DNA of 64,000 bases from Deinococcus radiopugnans ATCC 19172 (GTDB lineage Bacteria; Deinococcota; Deinococci; Deinococcales; Deinococcaceae), in the NCBI RefSeq assembly GCF_006335125.1, contig NZ_VDMO01000010.1, forward strand, positions 105,945 to 169,944. Reading direction: 5' to 3'. The notes beneath the pieces are model-generated. The model was given only the letters and a program-made list of their open reading frames with translations. It ran no database searches and was not told the DNA's origin. Positions 29,872 through 38,112 of this stretch are shown here, piece after piece (the first letter of the stretch is position 1; each line of letters starts with the position of its first letter). A program made the translations under genes and the position numbers.

Positions 29872-30045
29872 TACGGACTGCCGTCTGTTTCGTTTACAAA
29901 TCGGGACAGCGCCGATTCGCAAACTCCACGCCCGGAACCCGCCTTTCTCCTGCTCGCTATCGTCATGAACAGACGCCCATGAGGACGCTATTCCTCTCGC
30001 TCGGATTTCCATCGTTTTTGCAAACGATTCAATCGGAGTCCGTAT
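29871..30045 (-). repeat. 175-bp Deinococcus-type small non-coding repeat, copy 2
   Basis: Termini ATACGGA (29871-29877) and TCCGTAT (30039-30045); the first base is the last base of the upstream TAA stop. In minus orientation it aligns with copy 1: the start ATACGGACTCCGATTGAA, the CGTGGAG-stem-loop-stem-GAAACA block, and the end CAGTCCGTAT. Its hairpin (29892-29903 with 29913-29924) has a different stem sequence but keeps the loop GCGCTGTCC. It lies between the binding-protein and permease genes. Confidence 0.85.
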
Positions 30046-30057
30046 AAGGCGTGAGCA

Positions 30058-30110
30058 GCGGGGCGGGAGAGGTGCGCTGGGGCCAAGACCCTGGCCGCGG
30101 CCCGCCCCGC
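30058..30110 (+). terminator. intra-operon GC hairpin (attenuator-like)
   Basis: Perfect 10-bp stem GCGGGGCGGG (30058-30067) / CCCGCCCCGC (30101-30110) with an inner hairpin, followed by CTTTG. It lacks a full U-tract, so it may protect the binding-protein mRNA 3' end or partly terminate transcription before the permease. Confidence 0.5.
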
Positions 30111-30164
30111 CTTTGAAGCCTCAGGCCAAGGTTCGGCCGCCCATCCTCACCCCCAGGAGGTCTT

Positions 30165-31151
30165 GTGCGCTATCTGCTCAGAAAGCTGGGCATCTTCGTG
30201 TTCACGTTGTGGGTGGCGGCCACCCTCAACTTCGTCCTACCGCGCCTGGTGCCGGGCGACCCAGTCAGCGTGATGCTCGCCAAGTACCAGGGCCGCCTGG
30301 ATCCGTCGGCGGTCGATGCGCTGAAGATCGCCTACGGCCTCAACGATCTGGGCAGCCCGCTGTCGCAGTACTTCGGCTACCTGGGAGGCTTGTTGCGCGG
30401 CGATTTCGGGCGCTCGATCAGCCTGTTCCCCACGCCCGTCATTGACGTGGTGCGCACCGCCCTGCCGTACACGCTGGGTCTAATCGGCGTGACCACCGTC
30501 ATCTCCTTCGTGCTGGGCAGCGCCCTGGGCCTGTACAGCGGGTGGCGGCGCGGGCGGGCGGTGGCGGACGGCCTGACGCCGGTGGCGCTGTTCCTGAACG
30601 CCATGCCGTACTTCTGGTTCGGGCTGATCCTGCTGTACGTCTTCGCGTTCCAGCTCAAGTGGTTTCCGCTGAGCGGCGCCCTCGATCCCTTTCCCGGCGA
30701 CACCTTCAGCGCGGGGTGGTGGAGTTCGCTGCTGCGGCACGCGGCGCTGCCGGTGTTCACCATTCTGGTGACCTCGGTGGGCGGCTGGCTGATCACCATG
30801 CGCAACAACGTGATCAACGTGGCCGGCGAGGACTACCTGGCGTTTGCCCGCGCCAAGGGCCTGACCGAAGGCCGCATCATCACCCGCTACGTGCTGCGCA
30901 ACGCCCTGCTGCCCAGCTTCACCGCCTTCGGCATGGCGCTGGGCTTCGTGGTGGGCGGCTCGATCCTGACCGAGATCGTCTTTTCGTATCCGGGCCTGGG
31001 CTTTTACCTGTACCAGTCGGTGACCAACCTGGACTACCCGCTGATGCAGGCCATCTTCTTCTTTATCGCGCTGGCGGTGCTGCTGGCCAACCTGCTGGTG
31101 GACTTCATCAATGTCCTGCTTGATCCGCGCATCCGCGAGGGCCGGGCGTGA
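30165..31151 (+). CDS. ABC transporter permease (DppB type)
   Basis: 328 residues from a GTG with aggagg 4 nt upstream. Typical DppB: an N-terminal membrane helix, a loop with PGDPVSVMLAKYQG, then five further helices. The EAA loop EDYLAFARAKGLTEGRIITRYVLRNALLP (about residues 223-251) contacts the ATPase. Its stop overlaps the GTG of the next gene (GTGA at 31148-31151). Confidence 0.94.
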   Translation: MRYLLRKLGIFVFTLWVAATLNFVLPRLVPGDPVSVMLAKYQGRLDPSAVDALKIAYGLNDLGSPLSQYFGYLGGLLRGDFGRSISLFPTPVIDVVRTALPYTLGLIGVTTVISFVLGSALGLYSGWRRGRAVADGLTPVALFLNAMPYFWFGLILLYVFAFQLKWFPLSGALDPFPGDTFSAGWWSSLLRHAALPVFTILVTSVGGWLITMRNNVINVAGEDYLAFARAKGLTEGRIITRYVLRNALLPSFTAFGMALGFVVGGSILTEIVFSYPGLGFYLYQSVTNLDYPLMQAIFFFIALAVLLANLLVDFINVLLDPRIREGRA

Positions 31152-33106
31152 GCGGCCTGCGCCGCTTTCTGAGCCAGCCGCGCAGCGTGTTCGGCGCGGG
31201 CTTCCTGCTGCTGCTGCTGCTGGCCAGCCTGTGTGCCCCGCTGATCACCCCCTACGATCCCCATTCGCTGGAGTTTGACCCGTTCCTGCCGCTCTCGGCG
31301 CAGCACTGGCTGGGCACCACCGCGCTGGGCCAGGACATCTTCGCGCAGTTCATCTACGGCGCGCGGCTGACCCTGCTGGTGGGCGCGGTGGCCGGGCTGA
31401 TCGCCACGCTGCTGAGCGTGACCTTCGGCCTGGCCGCCGCGTACCTGGGCGGCGCGGTGGACGAGGCCATCAACACGCTGATCAACGTCTTTCTGGTGCT
31501 GCCGGGGCTACCGCTGGTGATCGTCGCCAGCGCCTTTCTGCGCGGCGGGGGCGTGTGGCCGGTGATTCTGGTGATCAGCTTCACCGGCTGGGCCTTCGGG
31601 GCGCGGGTGCTGCGGGCGCAGGCGCTGGCGCTGCGCGAGCGCGACTTCGTGCAGGCGGCGGTGGTGGCCGGCGAGGGGCCGGGCCGCATCATCTTCCGCG
31701 AGATGCTGCCCAACATGGCGGGGCTGATCGCCGCGAACTTCTTCGGCGCGGCGCTGTACGCCGTTCTGAGTGAAGCCAGCCTGTCGTTTATCGGCGTGGG
31801 CGACGTGTCGCTGGTCACCTGGGGCACCATGCTGTACTGGGCGCAGGCCAAGGGCGCGCTGCTGCAGGGCGCGTGGTGGTGGGTGGCGATGCCGGGGCTG
31901 GGCATCGCGCTGCTGGGCACGTCGTTTGCGCTGCTGAACTTCGCCATCGACGAGATCAGCAACCCCCGGCTGGGGGGAGGCAAATTCAGGCTGCCGCCCC
32001 TCCGGCGGCCCGCCCAGGCCGGGGCCGGGGGCAACCCCGACGCCCTGCTGAGCATCCGCGAGCTGAACGTGGGCTACCTGACCCCTGGCCCCACGGTGCG
32101 CGCGGTGCGGGACGTGTCGCTGGACGTGAGGGAAGGTGAACTGCTGGGGCTGGCGGGGGAATCCGGCTGCGGCAAGAGCACGCTGGCCTTCGCGGTCACG
32201 CGCCTGCTCGATCCTCCCGGCGCGGTGCTGGGCGGTTCGGTGCGGCTGGCTGAACATGACCTGCTCTCCCTCTCGCCCGAGGAACTGCGGCGGGTGCGCT
32301 GGAAGGAATTCAGCATGGTGTTTCAGGCGTCCATGAACGTTCTGAACCCGGTGCTGAAAATTCGCGAGCAGGTCTACGACGCCATGCAGGCCCACGGCGT
32401 GACCGACAAGGCGAAACTGGACGCCCGCGCCCGCGAACTGTTCGATCTGGTGGGCATTCAGGCCTCGTACCTGGACACCTACCCGCACCAGCTGTCCGGC
32501 GGCATGAAGCAGCGCGTGGTGATCGCCATCGCGCTGGCGCTGGAACCGAAACTGATCGTGATGGACGAGCCGACGACGGCGCTGGACGTGGTGGTGCAGC
32601 GCCAGATCTTGCAGGAGATCAACGACGTGCGGCGCCGCCTGGGCATCAGCATCATCTTCATCACGCACGATCTGTCGCTGCTGGTGGAAATGAGTGACCG
32701 GGTGGCGATCATGTACGCGGGCGAGGTGGTGGAGCTGGCCCCGGCACACCAGCTGTACGCGCACCCGGCGCACCCCTACACCCAGCAACTGATGAACTCG
32801 TTCCCGCCGATGACCGGCCCCCGGACGCGCCGCAGCGGCATTCCCGGCAAGCCGCCGTCCCTGAGCGCGGAAATCGTCGGCTGCCCCTTCTTCGAGCGCT
32901 GCGCCACGCGCATGCCCGGCGTGTGCGACGTCAAACCGCTGCAGACCTTCCCGGTGGCCGAGGGGCAGACGGCGGCCTGCTTCCTGTACGATCCCACCGT
33001 TTCAGCGGCGCTCAAGGACAACGCCCTGCGCGATAGTCAGAGAGCCGCCGCAGATCTCCAAGGGGAGGTGAGCCGTGAGCCAAGCCGCAGCGTCAACCTC
33101 AACTAA
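31148..33106 (+). CDS. fused ABC permease (DppC type) and ATPase (DppD type)
   Basis: 652 residues, two normally separate subunits in one chain. Residues 1-280 are a DppC permease with EAA loop [20 protein letters not shown]. After a linker (about 280-297, [17 protein letters not shown]) comes a DppD ATPase: Walker [10 protein letters not shown] (about 336), signature LSGGM (about 448), Walker B LIVMDEP (about 468), H-loop THD (about 505) and the cysteine-rich C-terminal [15 protein letters not shown] that in OppD/DppD relatives can bind an Fe-S cluster. No frameshift is needed; the fusion is clean. Confidence 0.92.
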   Translation: MSGLRRFLSQPRSVFGAGFLLLLLLASLCAPLITPYDPHSLEFDPFLPLSAQHWLGTTALGQDIFAQFIYGARLTLLVGAVAGLIATLLSVTFGLAAAYLGGAVDEAINTLINVFLVLPGLPLVIVASAFLRGGGVWPVILVISFTGWAFGARVLRAQALALRERDFVQAAVVAGEGPGRIIFREMLPNMAGLIAANFFGAALYAVLSEASLSFIGVGDVSLVTWGTMLYWAQAKGALLQGAWWWVAMPGLGIALLGTSFALLNFAIDEISNPRLGGGKFRLPPLRRPAQAGAGGNPDALLSIRELNVGYLTPGPTVRAVRDVSLDVREGELLGLAGESGCGKSTLAFAVTRLLDPPGAVLGGSVRLAEHDLLSLSPEELRRVRWKEFSMVFQASMNVLNPVLKIREQVYDAMQAHGVTDKAKLDARARELFDLVGIQASYLDTYPHQLSGGMKQRVVIAIALALEPKLIVMDEPTTALDVVVQRQILQEINDVRRRLGISIIFITHDLSLLVEMSDRVAIMYAGEVVELAPAHQLYAHPAHPYTQQLMNSFPPMTGPRTRRSGIPGKPPSLSAEIVGCPFFERCATRMPGVCDVKPLQTFPVAEGQTAACFLYDPTVSAALKDNALRDSQRAAADLQGEVSREPSRSVNLN

Positions 33107-34127
33107 CGTCGTGCCTTCACACGAAAATCCAAACACGCTGGAGATCGTGGGCCTCCGCAAGGTCTTCGGGGCGCGGGGCCGGGCGGGCGGCGTGGTGGCC
33201 GTCAACGACGTGAGCTTTTCCATTGCGCGCGGCGAGGTGCTGGGGCTGGTGGGCGAGTCGGGCAGCGGCAAAAGCACGATTGCCCGCCTGATCGCCCGGC
33301 TGCACACGCCCACCTCCGGCGAGATCCGCCTGAACGGCCAGCCGGTGCCGCGCCGCCTGGGCGGGCGGGCGCTGAAACGGCTGCGCAAGAACGTCCAGAT
33401 GATCTTTCAAGACCCCTACGCCAGCCTCAACCCGGTGCATCCGGTGGCGTACACGCTGAAACGGCCCCTCCAGATTCACGGCCTGGCGCGGGGCAACACC
33501 CAGGCGGAGGTGAACTCGCTGCTGGAACGCGTGGGCCTGTCGCCTGCGGGCATCTACGCGGGCAAACGCTCCTTCGAGCTGTCGGGGGGCCAGCGCCAGC
33601 GCGTCGGCATCGCCCGCGCCCTGGCCGCCCGCCCCGAGCTGATCCTGGCCGACGAGCCGACGTCGGCGCTGGACGTCTCGATCCGCCTGGACGTGATGAA
33701 CCTGATGCTGGATCTGAAGGATCAGGAGGGCCTGAGCATGCTGTTCATCACACACGATCTGGCCGGGGCGCGCTACATGAGTGACCGGGTGGCCGTGCTG
33801 TACGCCGGCACGCTGGTGGAACTCGGCCCCGCCGTGGAGGTCATTGACCGCCCGCAGCACCCGTATACCCAGCTGCTGAAAAGTGCCGCCCCCAAACCCG
33901 ACGCGGGACTGGTGCCGGAAACCATCGCGGCGCGCGGCGAGGTGCCAGATCTGAAGACCCTGCCGCCTGGCTGCCCCTTCGAGCCGCGCTGCCCGTATGC
34001 CATGCCCGAATGCCGGGACGGCCTGCCGAGGATGTACGACGTGGGGCGCGGACACACCGCGCGCTGCCTGCTGCACGATCCGGCGATTCAGGCGCGGCGG
34101 CAGGCGGGGGTGGGCGTGGGGCCGTGA
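33075..34127 (+). CDS. ABC transporter ATPase (DppF type)
   Basis: 350 residues. Second ATPase of the importer: Walker A GESGSGKST (about 60), Q-loop IFQDPYASLNP, signature LSGGQ (about 169), Walker B LILADEP (about 190), and C-terminal CPFEPRCPYAMPEC. GTG start with ggggagg upstream; the first 32 nt overlap the end of the fusion gene in another frame, unusual beside the 4-nt overlaps elsewhere in the operon. Confidence 0.93.
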   Translation: MSQAAASTSTNVVPSHENPNTLEIVGLRKVFGARGRAGGVVAVNDVSFSIARGEVLGLVGESGSGKSTIARLIARLHTPTSGEIRLNGQPVPRRLGGRALKRLRKNVQMIFQDPYASLNPVHPVAYTLKRPLQIHGLARGNTQAEVNSLLERVGLSPAGIYAGKRSFELSGGQRQRVGIARALAARPELILADEPTSALDVSIRLDVMNLMLDLKDQEGLSMLFITHDLAGARYMSDRVAVLYAGTLVELGPAVEVIDRPQHPYTQLLKSAAPKPDAGLVPETIAARGEVPDLKTLPPGCPFEPRCPYAMPECRDGLPRMYDVGRGHTARCLLHDPAIQARRQAGVGVGP

Positions 34128-34180
34128 ACCCTGGTGCCCGCCCCCGTCTTGCCGTCTCTCCACCCCACAAGGACAGTCAC

Positions 34181-35464
34181 ATGGCCCAGGTCAAACTCGC
34201 CTACATCGGCGGCGGCAGCACCCGCGCGCCCGGCACCGTCGCCTCGTTCATTCGCCAGGCCGCCAATTTTGCCGGTTCGGAAATCGTGTTGCAGGACATC
34301 GATTCAGAAAAACTCGATGTGGTCTGCCGCCTGGCCCGCAAGATGGCCGAGGCCCAGGGCGCGGATCTCAGGATCACCGCCACCACCGACAGACGGGCCG
34401 CGCTGGACGGCTGCGACGGCGTGCTGTCCAGCTACCGTCCCGGCGGTTTCGAGGCCAGGGTGCAGGACGAGCGGATTCCGCTGTCCCACGGCGCCATCGG
34501 GCAGGAGACGCAGGGTGCGGGCGGCTTCTTCATGGCGCTGCGGGCCATCCACGTGGCGCGCGGGCTGGTGGAGGACATGGAGGCCGTCTGTCCCGACGCC
34601 ATTCTGTTTAATTACACCAACCCCGTGAACATCGTGGCGCAGGCGGTGGCCGATCACTCGGCGGTGCGCGTGGTGTCGCTGTGCGAGGGGCCACTTGTCT
34701 TTCCCGGCGAACTCGCGGAACTTGTTGGGCTTGACCCCGGCAAGGTACGCGCCGTGATGCTGGGCCTCAACCACGCCTGCTGGAGCGCGGAGGCCGAATA
34801 CGACGGTCAACCGATGGTTCCGCTGCTGGCGCAGAAGCTGGAGGAGGGCATCGCCGACGACTGGACGCGGCGCTGGGCCGAACTGGCGGTGACCATGAAC
34901 AGCCTGCCCGCCTCCTACATGCGGTACTACTCCTTCGAGCAGGAGATGCTGGCCGAGTTGACGGCCAAACCCACCACCCGCGCGCAGGACATCCTGACCG
35001 ACGTGCCGAGGTACTGGCGGCACTACCGCGAGCAACTGGACGCCCCCAACCCCACGCTGGTGCCGGAACTGTCGCGCGGCGGCATCTTCGAGCTGGAGGT
35101 GGCGGTGGACGTGATGGACGCCATGTTCAACGACAAGAATGAGATCTGGCCGACGAACGTGGTGAACGCGGGGGCCATCGCCGACTTTCCCGACTCACGG
35201 GTGGTGGAGGTGCCGTGTCTGGTGGGCCGCCAGGGCGTGCGGCCCATCGCCGGGTACCGGGTGCCGAAGCCGGTGCGCGGGCTGCTCTCGGCGCTGGGCG
35301 AGTACCAGCAGCTGGCCGCCGACGCCGCCTGGGACGGCAGCCGCCAGCAGGCGATCCAGGCCCTGACCGCCAACCCGCTGGTGCGGACGCTGCCGCTGGC
35401 GCAGACGCTGTACGGGGAGCTGGCCCAGGCCCACCGCGATCATCTGCCGGAGCGGCTGTGGTAG
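34181..35464 (+). CDS. glycoside hydrolase family 4 (6-phospho-beta-glucosidase-like)
   Basis: 427 residues. GH4 enzymes use NAD+ and a divalent metal for a redox-elimination hydrolysis, usually of 6-phospho-glycosides. The N-terminal Rossmann motif is YIGGGSTRAPG (about 8-18); NYTNPVNIVAQA and GLNHACWSAEAEYDG match the GH4 catalytic regions (Cys and His metal ligands). Start chosen at ATG 34181 with aagga upstream. Importers of the Dpp type do not phosphorylate cargo, so either the kinase nearby supplies a phosphosugar or this member acts on unphosphorylated substrate. Confidence 0.9.
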   Translation: MAQVKLAYIGGGSTRAPGTVASFIRQAANFAGSEIVLQDIDSEKLDVVCRLARKMAEAQGADLRITATTDRRAALDGCDGVLSSYRPGGFEARVQDERIPLSHGAIGQETQGAGGFFMALRAIHVARGLVEDMEAVCPDAILFNYTNPVNIVAQAVADHSAVRVVSLCEGPLVFPGELAELVGLDPGKVRAVMLGLNHACWSAEAEYDGQPMVPLLAQKLEEGIADDWTRRWAELAVTMNSLPASYMRYYSFEQEMLAELTAKPTTRAQDILTDVPRYWRHYREQLDAPNPTLVPELSRGGIFELEVAVDVMDAMFNDKNEIWPTNVVNAGAIADFPDSRVVEVPCLVGRQGVRPIAGYRVPKPVRGLLSALGEYQQLAADAAWDGSRQQAIQALTANPLVRTLPLAQTLYGELAQAHRDHLPERLW

Positions 35465-35469
35465 GTGGG

Positions 35470-36153
35470 GTGACGCTGGACATCCAGCCGAATCCAGAAC
35501 AGCTGGCCCAGGCGGCCGCCGACTTCATCTCGGCCCAGGTTAAGGCAAAACCCGATCTGAGCGTTCTGGTGGCGACCGGCCATACGCCGATGCCCACCTA
35601 CGCGGAGCTGGCACGGCGGGTGCGGGCGGGTGAGGTGAATTTCAGCCGCGTCACCGCCGTGCAGCTCGACGAGTATCTGGGCATCGACGACGACGATCCG
35701 CGCAGCCTGTGGAGCTGGATGCGGCGCTCGTTCGTGGCGCCGCTGGGCCTCACCCGCACCGTTCGGCTGGACAGTCCCCGTCAGTTCGAGGCGGCGATCC
35801 GGGAGCTCGGCGGCCTCGATCTGGCGATTCTGGGGCTGGGGCCGAACGGTCACCTGGGCTTCAACGAACCGCCCAGCCCGCCGGACGCGCCCACGCGCAC
35901 GCTGGCGCTGACGCCCGCGAGCCTGGCAAGCAACGCGGCCTACTGGGGGGAGCTGGCGGTGCCGACAGGGGCCATCACAGCGGGGATGGACGTGATTCTG
36001 GCGGCGCGTCAGACCCTGCTGCTGGTGGGTGGGGCGCACAAGCGCGAGGTTCTGCACGCTGCGCTGGAGAGGCCGGAAACGCCGGAGGTGCCGGCCTCCT
36101 TCCTGCGGCGCACAGCCCTGACCGTGATCGCGGACGAGGCCGCCTGGGCGTGA
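35470..36153 (+). CDS. glucosamine-6-phosphate deaminase/isomerase-like protein
   Basis: 227 residues. NagB/SIS-like deaminase fold: VTAVQLDEYLGID and LGLGPNGHLGFNEPP are hallmark active-site segments. NagB converts glucosamine-6-P to fructose-6-P and ammonia. GTG 35470 follows taggtggg; a second in-frame GTG overlaps the GH4 stop at 35458. Position directly after GH4 and before a sugar kinase supports amino-sugar catabolism; activity as a 6-phosphogluconolactonase-like relative is less likely given DEYLGI. Confidence 0.88.
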   Translation: MTLDIQPNPEQLAQAAADFISAQVKAKPDLSVLVATGHTPMPTYAELARRVRAGEVNFSRVTAVQLDEYLGIDDDDPRSLWSWMRRSFVAPLGLTRTVRLDSPRQFEAAIRELGGLDLAILGLGPNGHLGFNEPPSPPDAPTRTLALTPASLASNAAYWGELAVPTGAITAGMDVILAARQTLLLVGGAHKREVLHAALERPETPEVPASFLRRTALTVIADEAAWA

Positions 36154-36167
36154 GGGGTGGGGACGCG

Positions 36168-37160
36168 GTGAGTCAGGCTCTGGGAGGGCTGGTGCTGGGC
36201 ATCGATGCGGGGAACACCAAGACCATCGCGCTGATCGCTGACACGTCCGGCGCTGTGCTGGGCTGGGGCCGCGCCGGGCGCAGCAACATCTACGTGCAGC
36301 GCGCCCGCGCCCTGGCCGCCTTGCAGACCGCCGTCGCGCAGGCCAGAGCCAGCGCAGGCGTGGATGACCGCCCCTTCGCGGCCCTGACCCTCAGCGCCGC
36401 CGGGGCCGACTGGCCCGAGGACTTCGACGTTCTGGCGGCCGAGCTGCGCCGCTGGAACTGGGCGCGGCAGCTCGCGGTGGTCAACGACGCGGTGGGGGCG
36501 CTGCGGGCCGGTTCGCTGGCGGGGCTGGGGGTTACGGTGGTCTGCGGCACCAGCGCGGGCATCGCGGCCCGCTCGCCCGGCGGCGCAGTGTGGCACACCA
36601 GCTACTGGCAGGAGCCGGAGGGGGCCACCCAACTGGCCGAACACGCCCTGCGCGCCGTGTACCGCGCCGAGCTGGGCATCGATCCGCCCACGACGCTGAC
36701 CGCCCCCGTGCTGGCCTTCTTCGGCGTCCCGGATGTGAAGGCGCTGCTGCACTCATTCACCCGCCGGGGCCGCCGCCCGGTGCCCCATCTGGGCCGCCTG
36801 GCCCGCGTTTTGCTCGATCAGGCGGACGCGGGTGACGCCACCAGCCTCCGCATCGTGCGGGGGCATGGCGCGTCGCTGGGCGATTACGCGCTGGCCGCCG
36901 CCCGCAAGGTGGGTCTGAGCGGCGACTACCTGCTGACCACCTCCGGCGGGGTGATGCGCCACCAGTCACCCATCCTGCGAGACGCCCTGCTGACGCGGGT
37001 GCGCGAGCAGCACGGCGACATCCGCTGGCAGGCCAGCCACCACGAGCCTGTCTTCGGCGCGGTGCTGCTGGCGCTGGAGGCGGCAGGCGTTACCGTGGAC
37101 GGGGCCGTGTTCCGGCGGCTGGAGGACACCTGCCCCGACGAGGCGCTGTTTCTGACCTGA
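36168..37160 (+). CDS. BadF/BadG/BcrA/BcrD-type kinase (N-acetylglucosamine kinase-like)
   Basis: 330 residues. ASKHA-fold kinase: phosphate-1 loop GIDAGNTKTIALIAD, VVNDAVGALRAGSLAGLG and VCGTSAGIAARSP (phosphate-2) are visible. The family includes GlcNAc kinase; here it would produce GlcNAc-6-P from imported or released sugar. GTG 36168 is chosen with gaggggtgg upstream; GTG 36150, which overlaps the previous stop as GTGA, is the alternative and would give six more residues. Confidence 0.85.
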   Translation: MSQALGGLVLGIDAGNTKTIALIADTSGAVLGWGRAGRSNIYVQRARALAALQTAVAQARASAGVDDRPFAALTLSAAGADWPEDFDVLAAELRRWNWARQLAVVNDAVGALRAGSLAGLGVTVVCGTSAGIAARSPGGAVWHTSYWQEPEGATQLAEHALRAVYRAELGIDPPTTLTAPVLAFFGVPDVKALLHSFTRRGRRPVPHLGRLARVLLDQADAGDATSLRIVRGHGASLGDYALAAARKVGLSGDYLLTTSGGVMRHQSPILRDALLTRVREQHGDIRWQASHHEPVFGAVLLALEAAGVTVDGAVFRRLEDTCPDEALFLT

Positions 37161-37200
37161 GCCTCGCCCTGTTCCCCCTTTAATGACCGACAAGGAGCCT

Positions 37201-38058
37201 ATGCCCGAACCCACCCTGACCCTCAGCGCCCTGTACATCTACCCGATCAAGTCGGCGGGCGGCGTCTCACTGCCGTCTTCGGACATCGGGCCACGCGGCC
37301 TGACCCATGACCGCCGCTGGATGGTGATCGACGCGGCAGGCCGGCCGGTGACCCAGCGCGAGTGTCCCACCATGCGCCTGATCGGGGTGGCCCTGGCCGA
37401 GGGCGGTCTGCGGGTGTCGGCCCCCGGAAGGCCGGTGCTGGCCGTGCCGTGGCAGCCTCAGGGCGCGCGGCGTGCGGTGGACATGTGGGGCACGCCGCTG
37501 AGTGGGGTAAGGGTCTCGGCAGAGGCCTCGGGGTGGATCAGCGCGTACCTGGGCGGCGACTTCGATCTGGTCTTCCTGCCAGACGACGTACAGCGCTGGC
37601 AGCCCGCAGACCGCCCCTATAGCTCGCTGCTGAGCTTCGTGGACGGCAACCCCTTCCACCTGATCACCGAGGCGTCGCTGGCCGCCTTCAACGGGCACCT
37701 GTCGCGCCCGGTGGGGCACACCGAGCTTCGCCCGAATCTGGTGGTCAGCGGCGGCGAGGCGTATGCGGAGGATTTCTGGCGGCGCATCCGCATCGGCCCC
37801 GCGGACGCGAACGGCGTGGCCTTCGAGGTGGTGGAAAGCTGCGCCCGCTGCGTCATCCTGAACGTGCAGCCAGACGGCACGCGCGGGGCCGAGACGCTCC
37901 GCACCCTGGCGCGGATTCGCCGCCATGGGAAAGCGGCCATTTTCGGGCAGCATCTGGTGCAGGACGCGCCGTACGATCAGCGGACGGGCCGGTTACGGGT
38001 GGGCGACGCCCTCTCGGTGACCGAGGTGGGAGACTCGGTGAACCCCGTCTATGAATAA
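37201..38058 (+). CDS. MOSC-domain protein
   Basis: 285 residues. N-terminal MOSC beta-barrel (LYIYPIKSAGGVSLPSSDIGPRGLTHDRRWMV) and C-terminal MOSC domain with the conserved cysteine in VVESCARCVILNVQPDG, the molybdenum-cofactor sulfur-carrier type (mARC/YcbX-like). No obvious link with amino-sugar use; it may be carried in the operon by chance. aaggag precedes ATG 37201; ATG 37183 would add six residues and lacks a ribosome site. Confidence 0.9.
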   Translation: MPEPTLTLSALYIYPIKSAGGVSLPSSDIGPRGLTHDRRWMVIDAAGRPVTQRECPTMRLIGVALAEGGLRVSAPGRPVLAVPWQPQGARRAVDMWGTPLSGVRVSAEASGWISAYLGGDFDLVFLPDDVQRWQPADRPYSSLLSFVDGNPFHLITEASLAAFNGHLSRPVGHTELRPNLVVSGGEAYAEDFWRRIRIGPADANGVAFEVVESCARCVILNVQPDGTRGAETLRTLARIRRHGKAAIFGQHLVQDAPYDQRTGRLRVGDALSVTEVGDSVNPVYE

Positions 38059-38112
38059 GCCGCAACAGGCCGCCCAACACCCTACAAGCAGTACCCTTCA
38101 AAAGGAGCAGAC

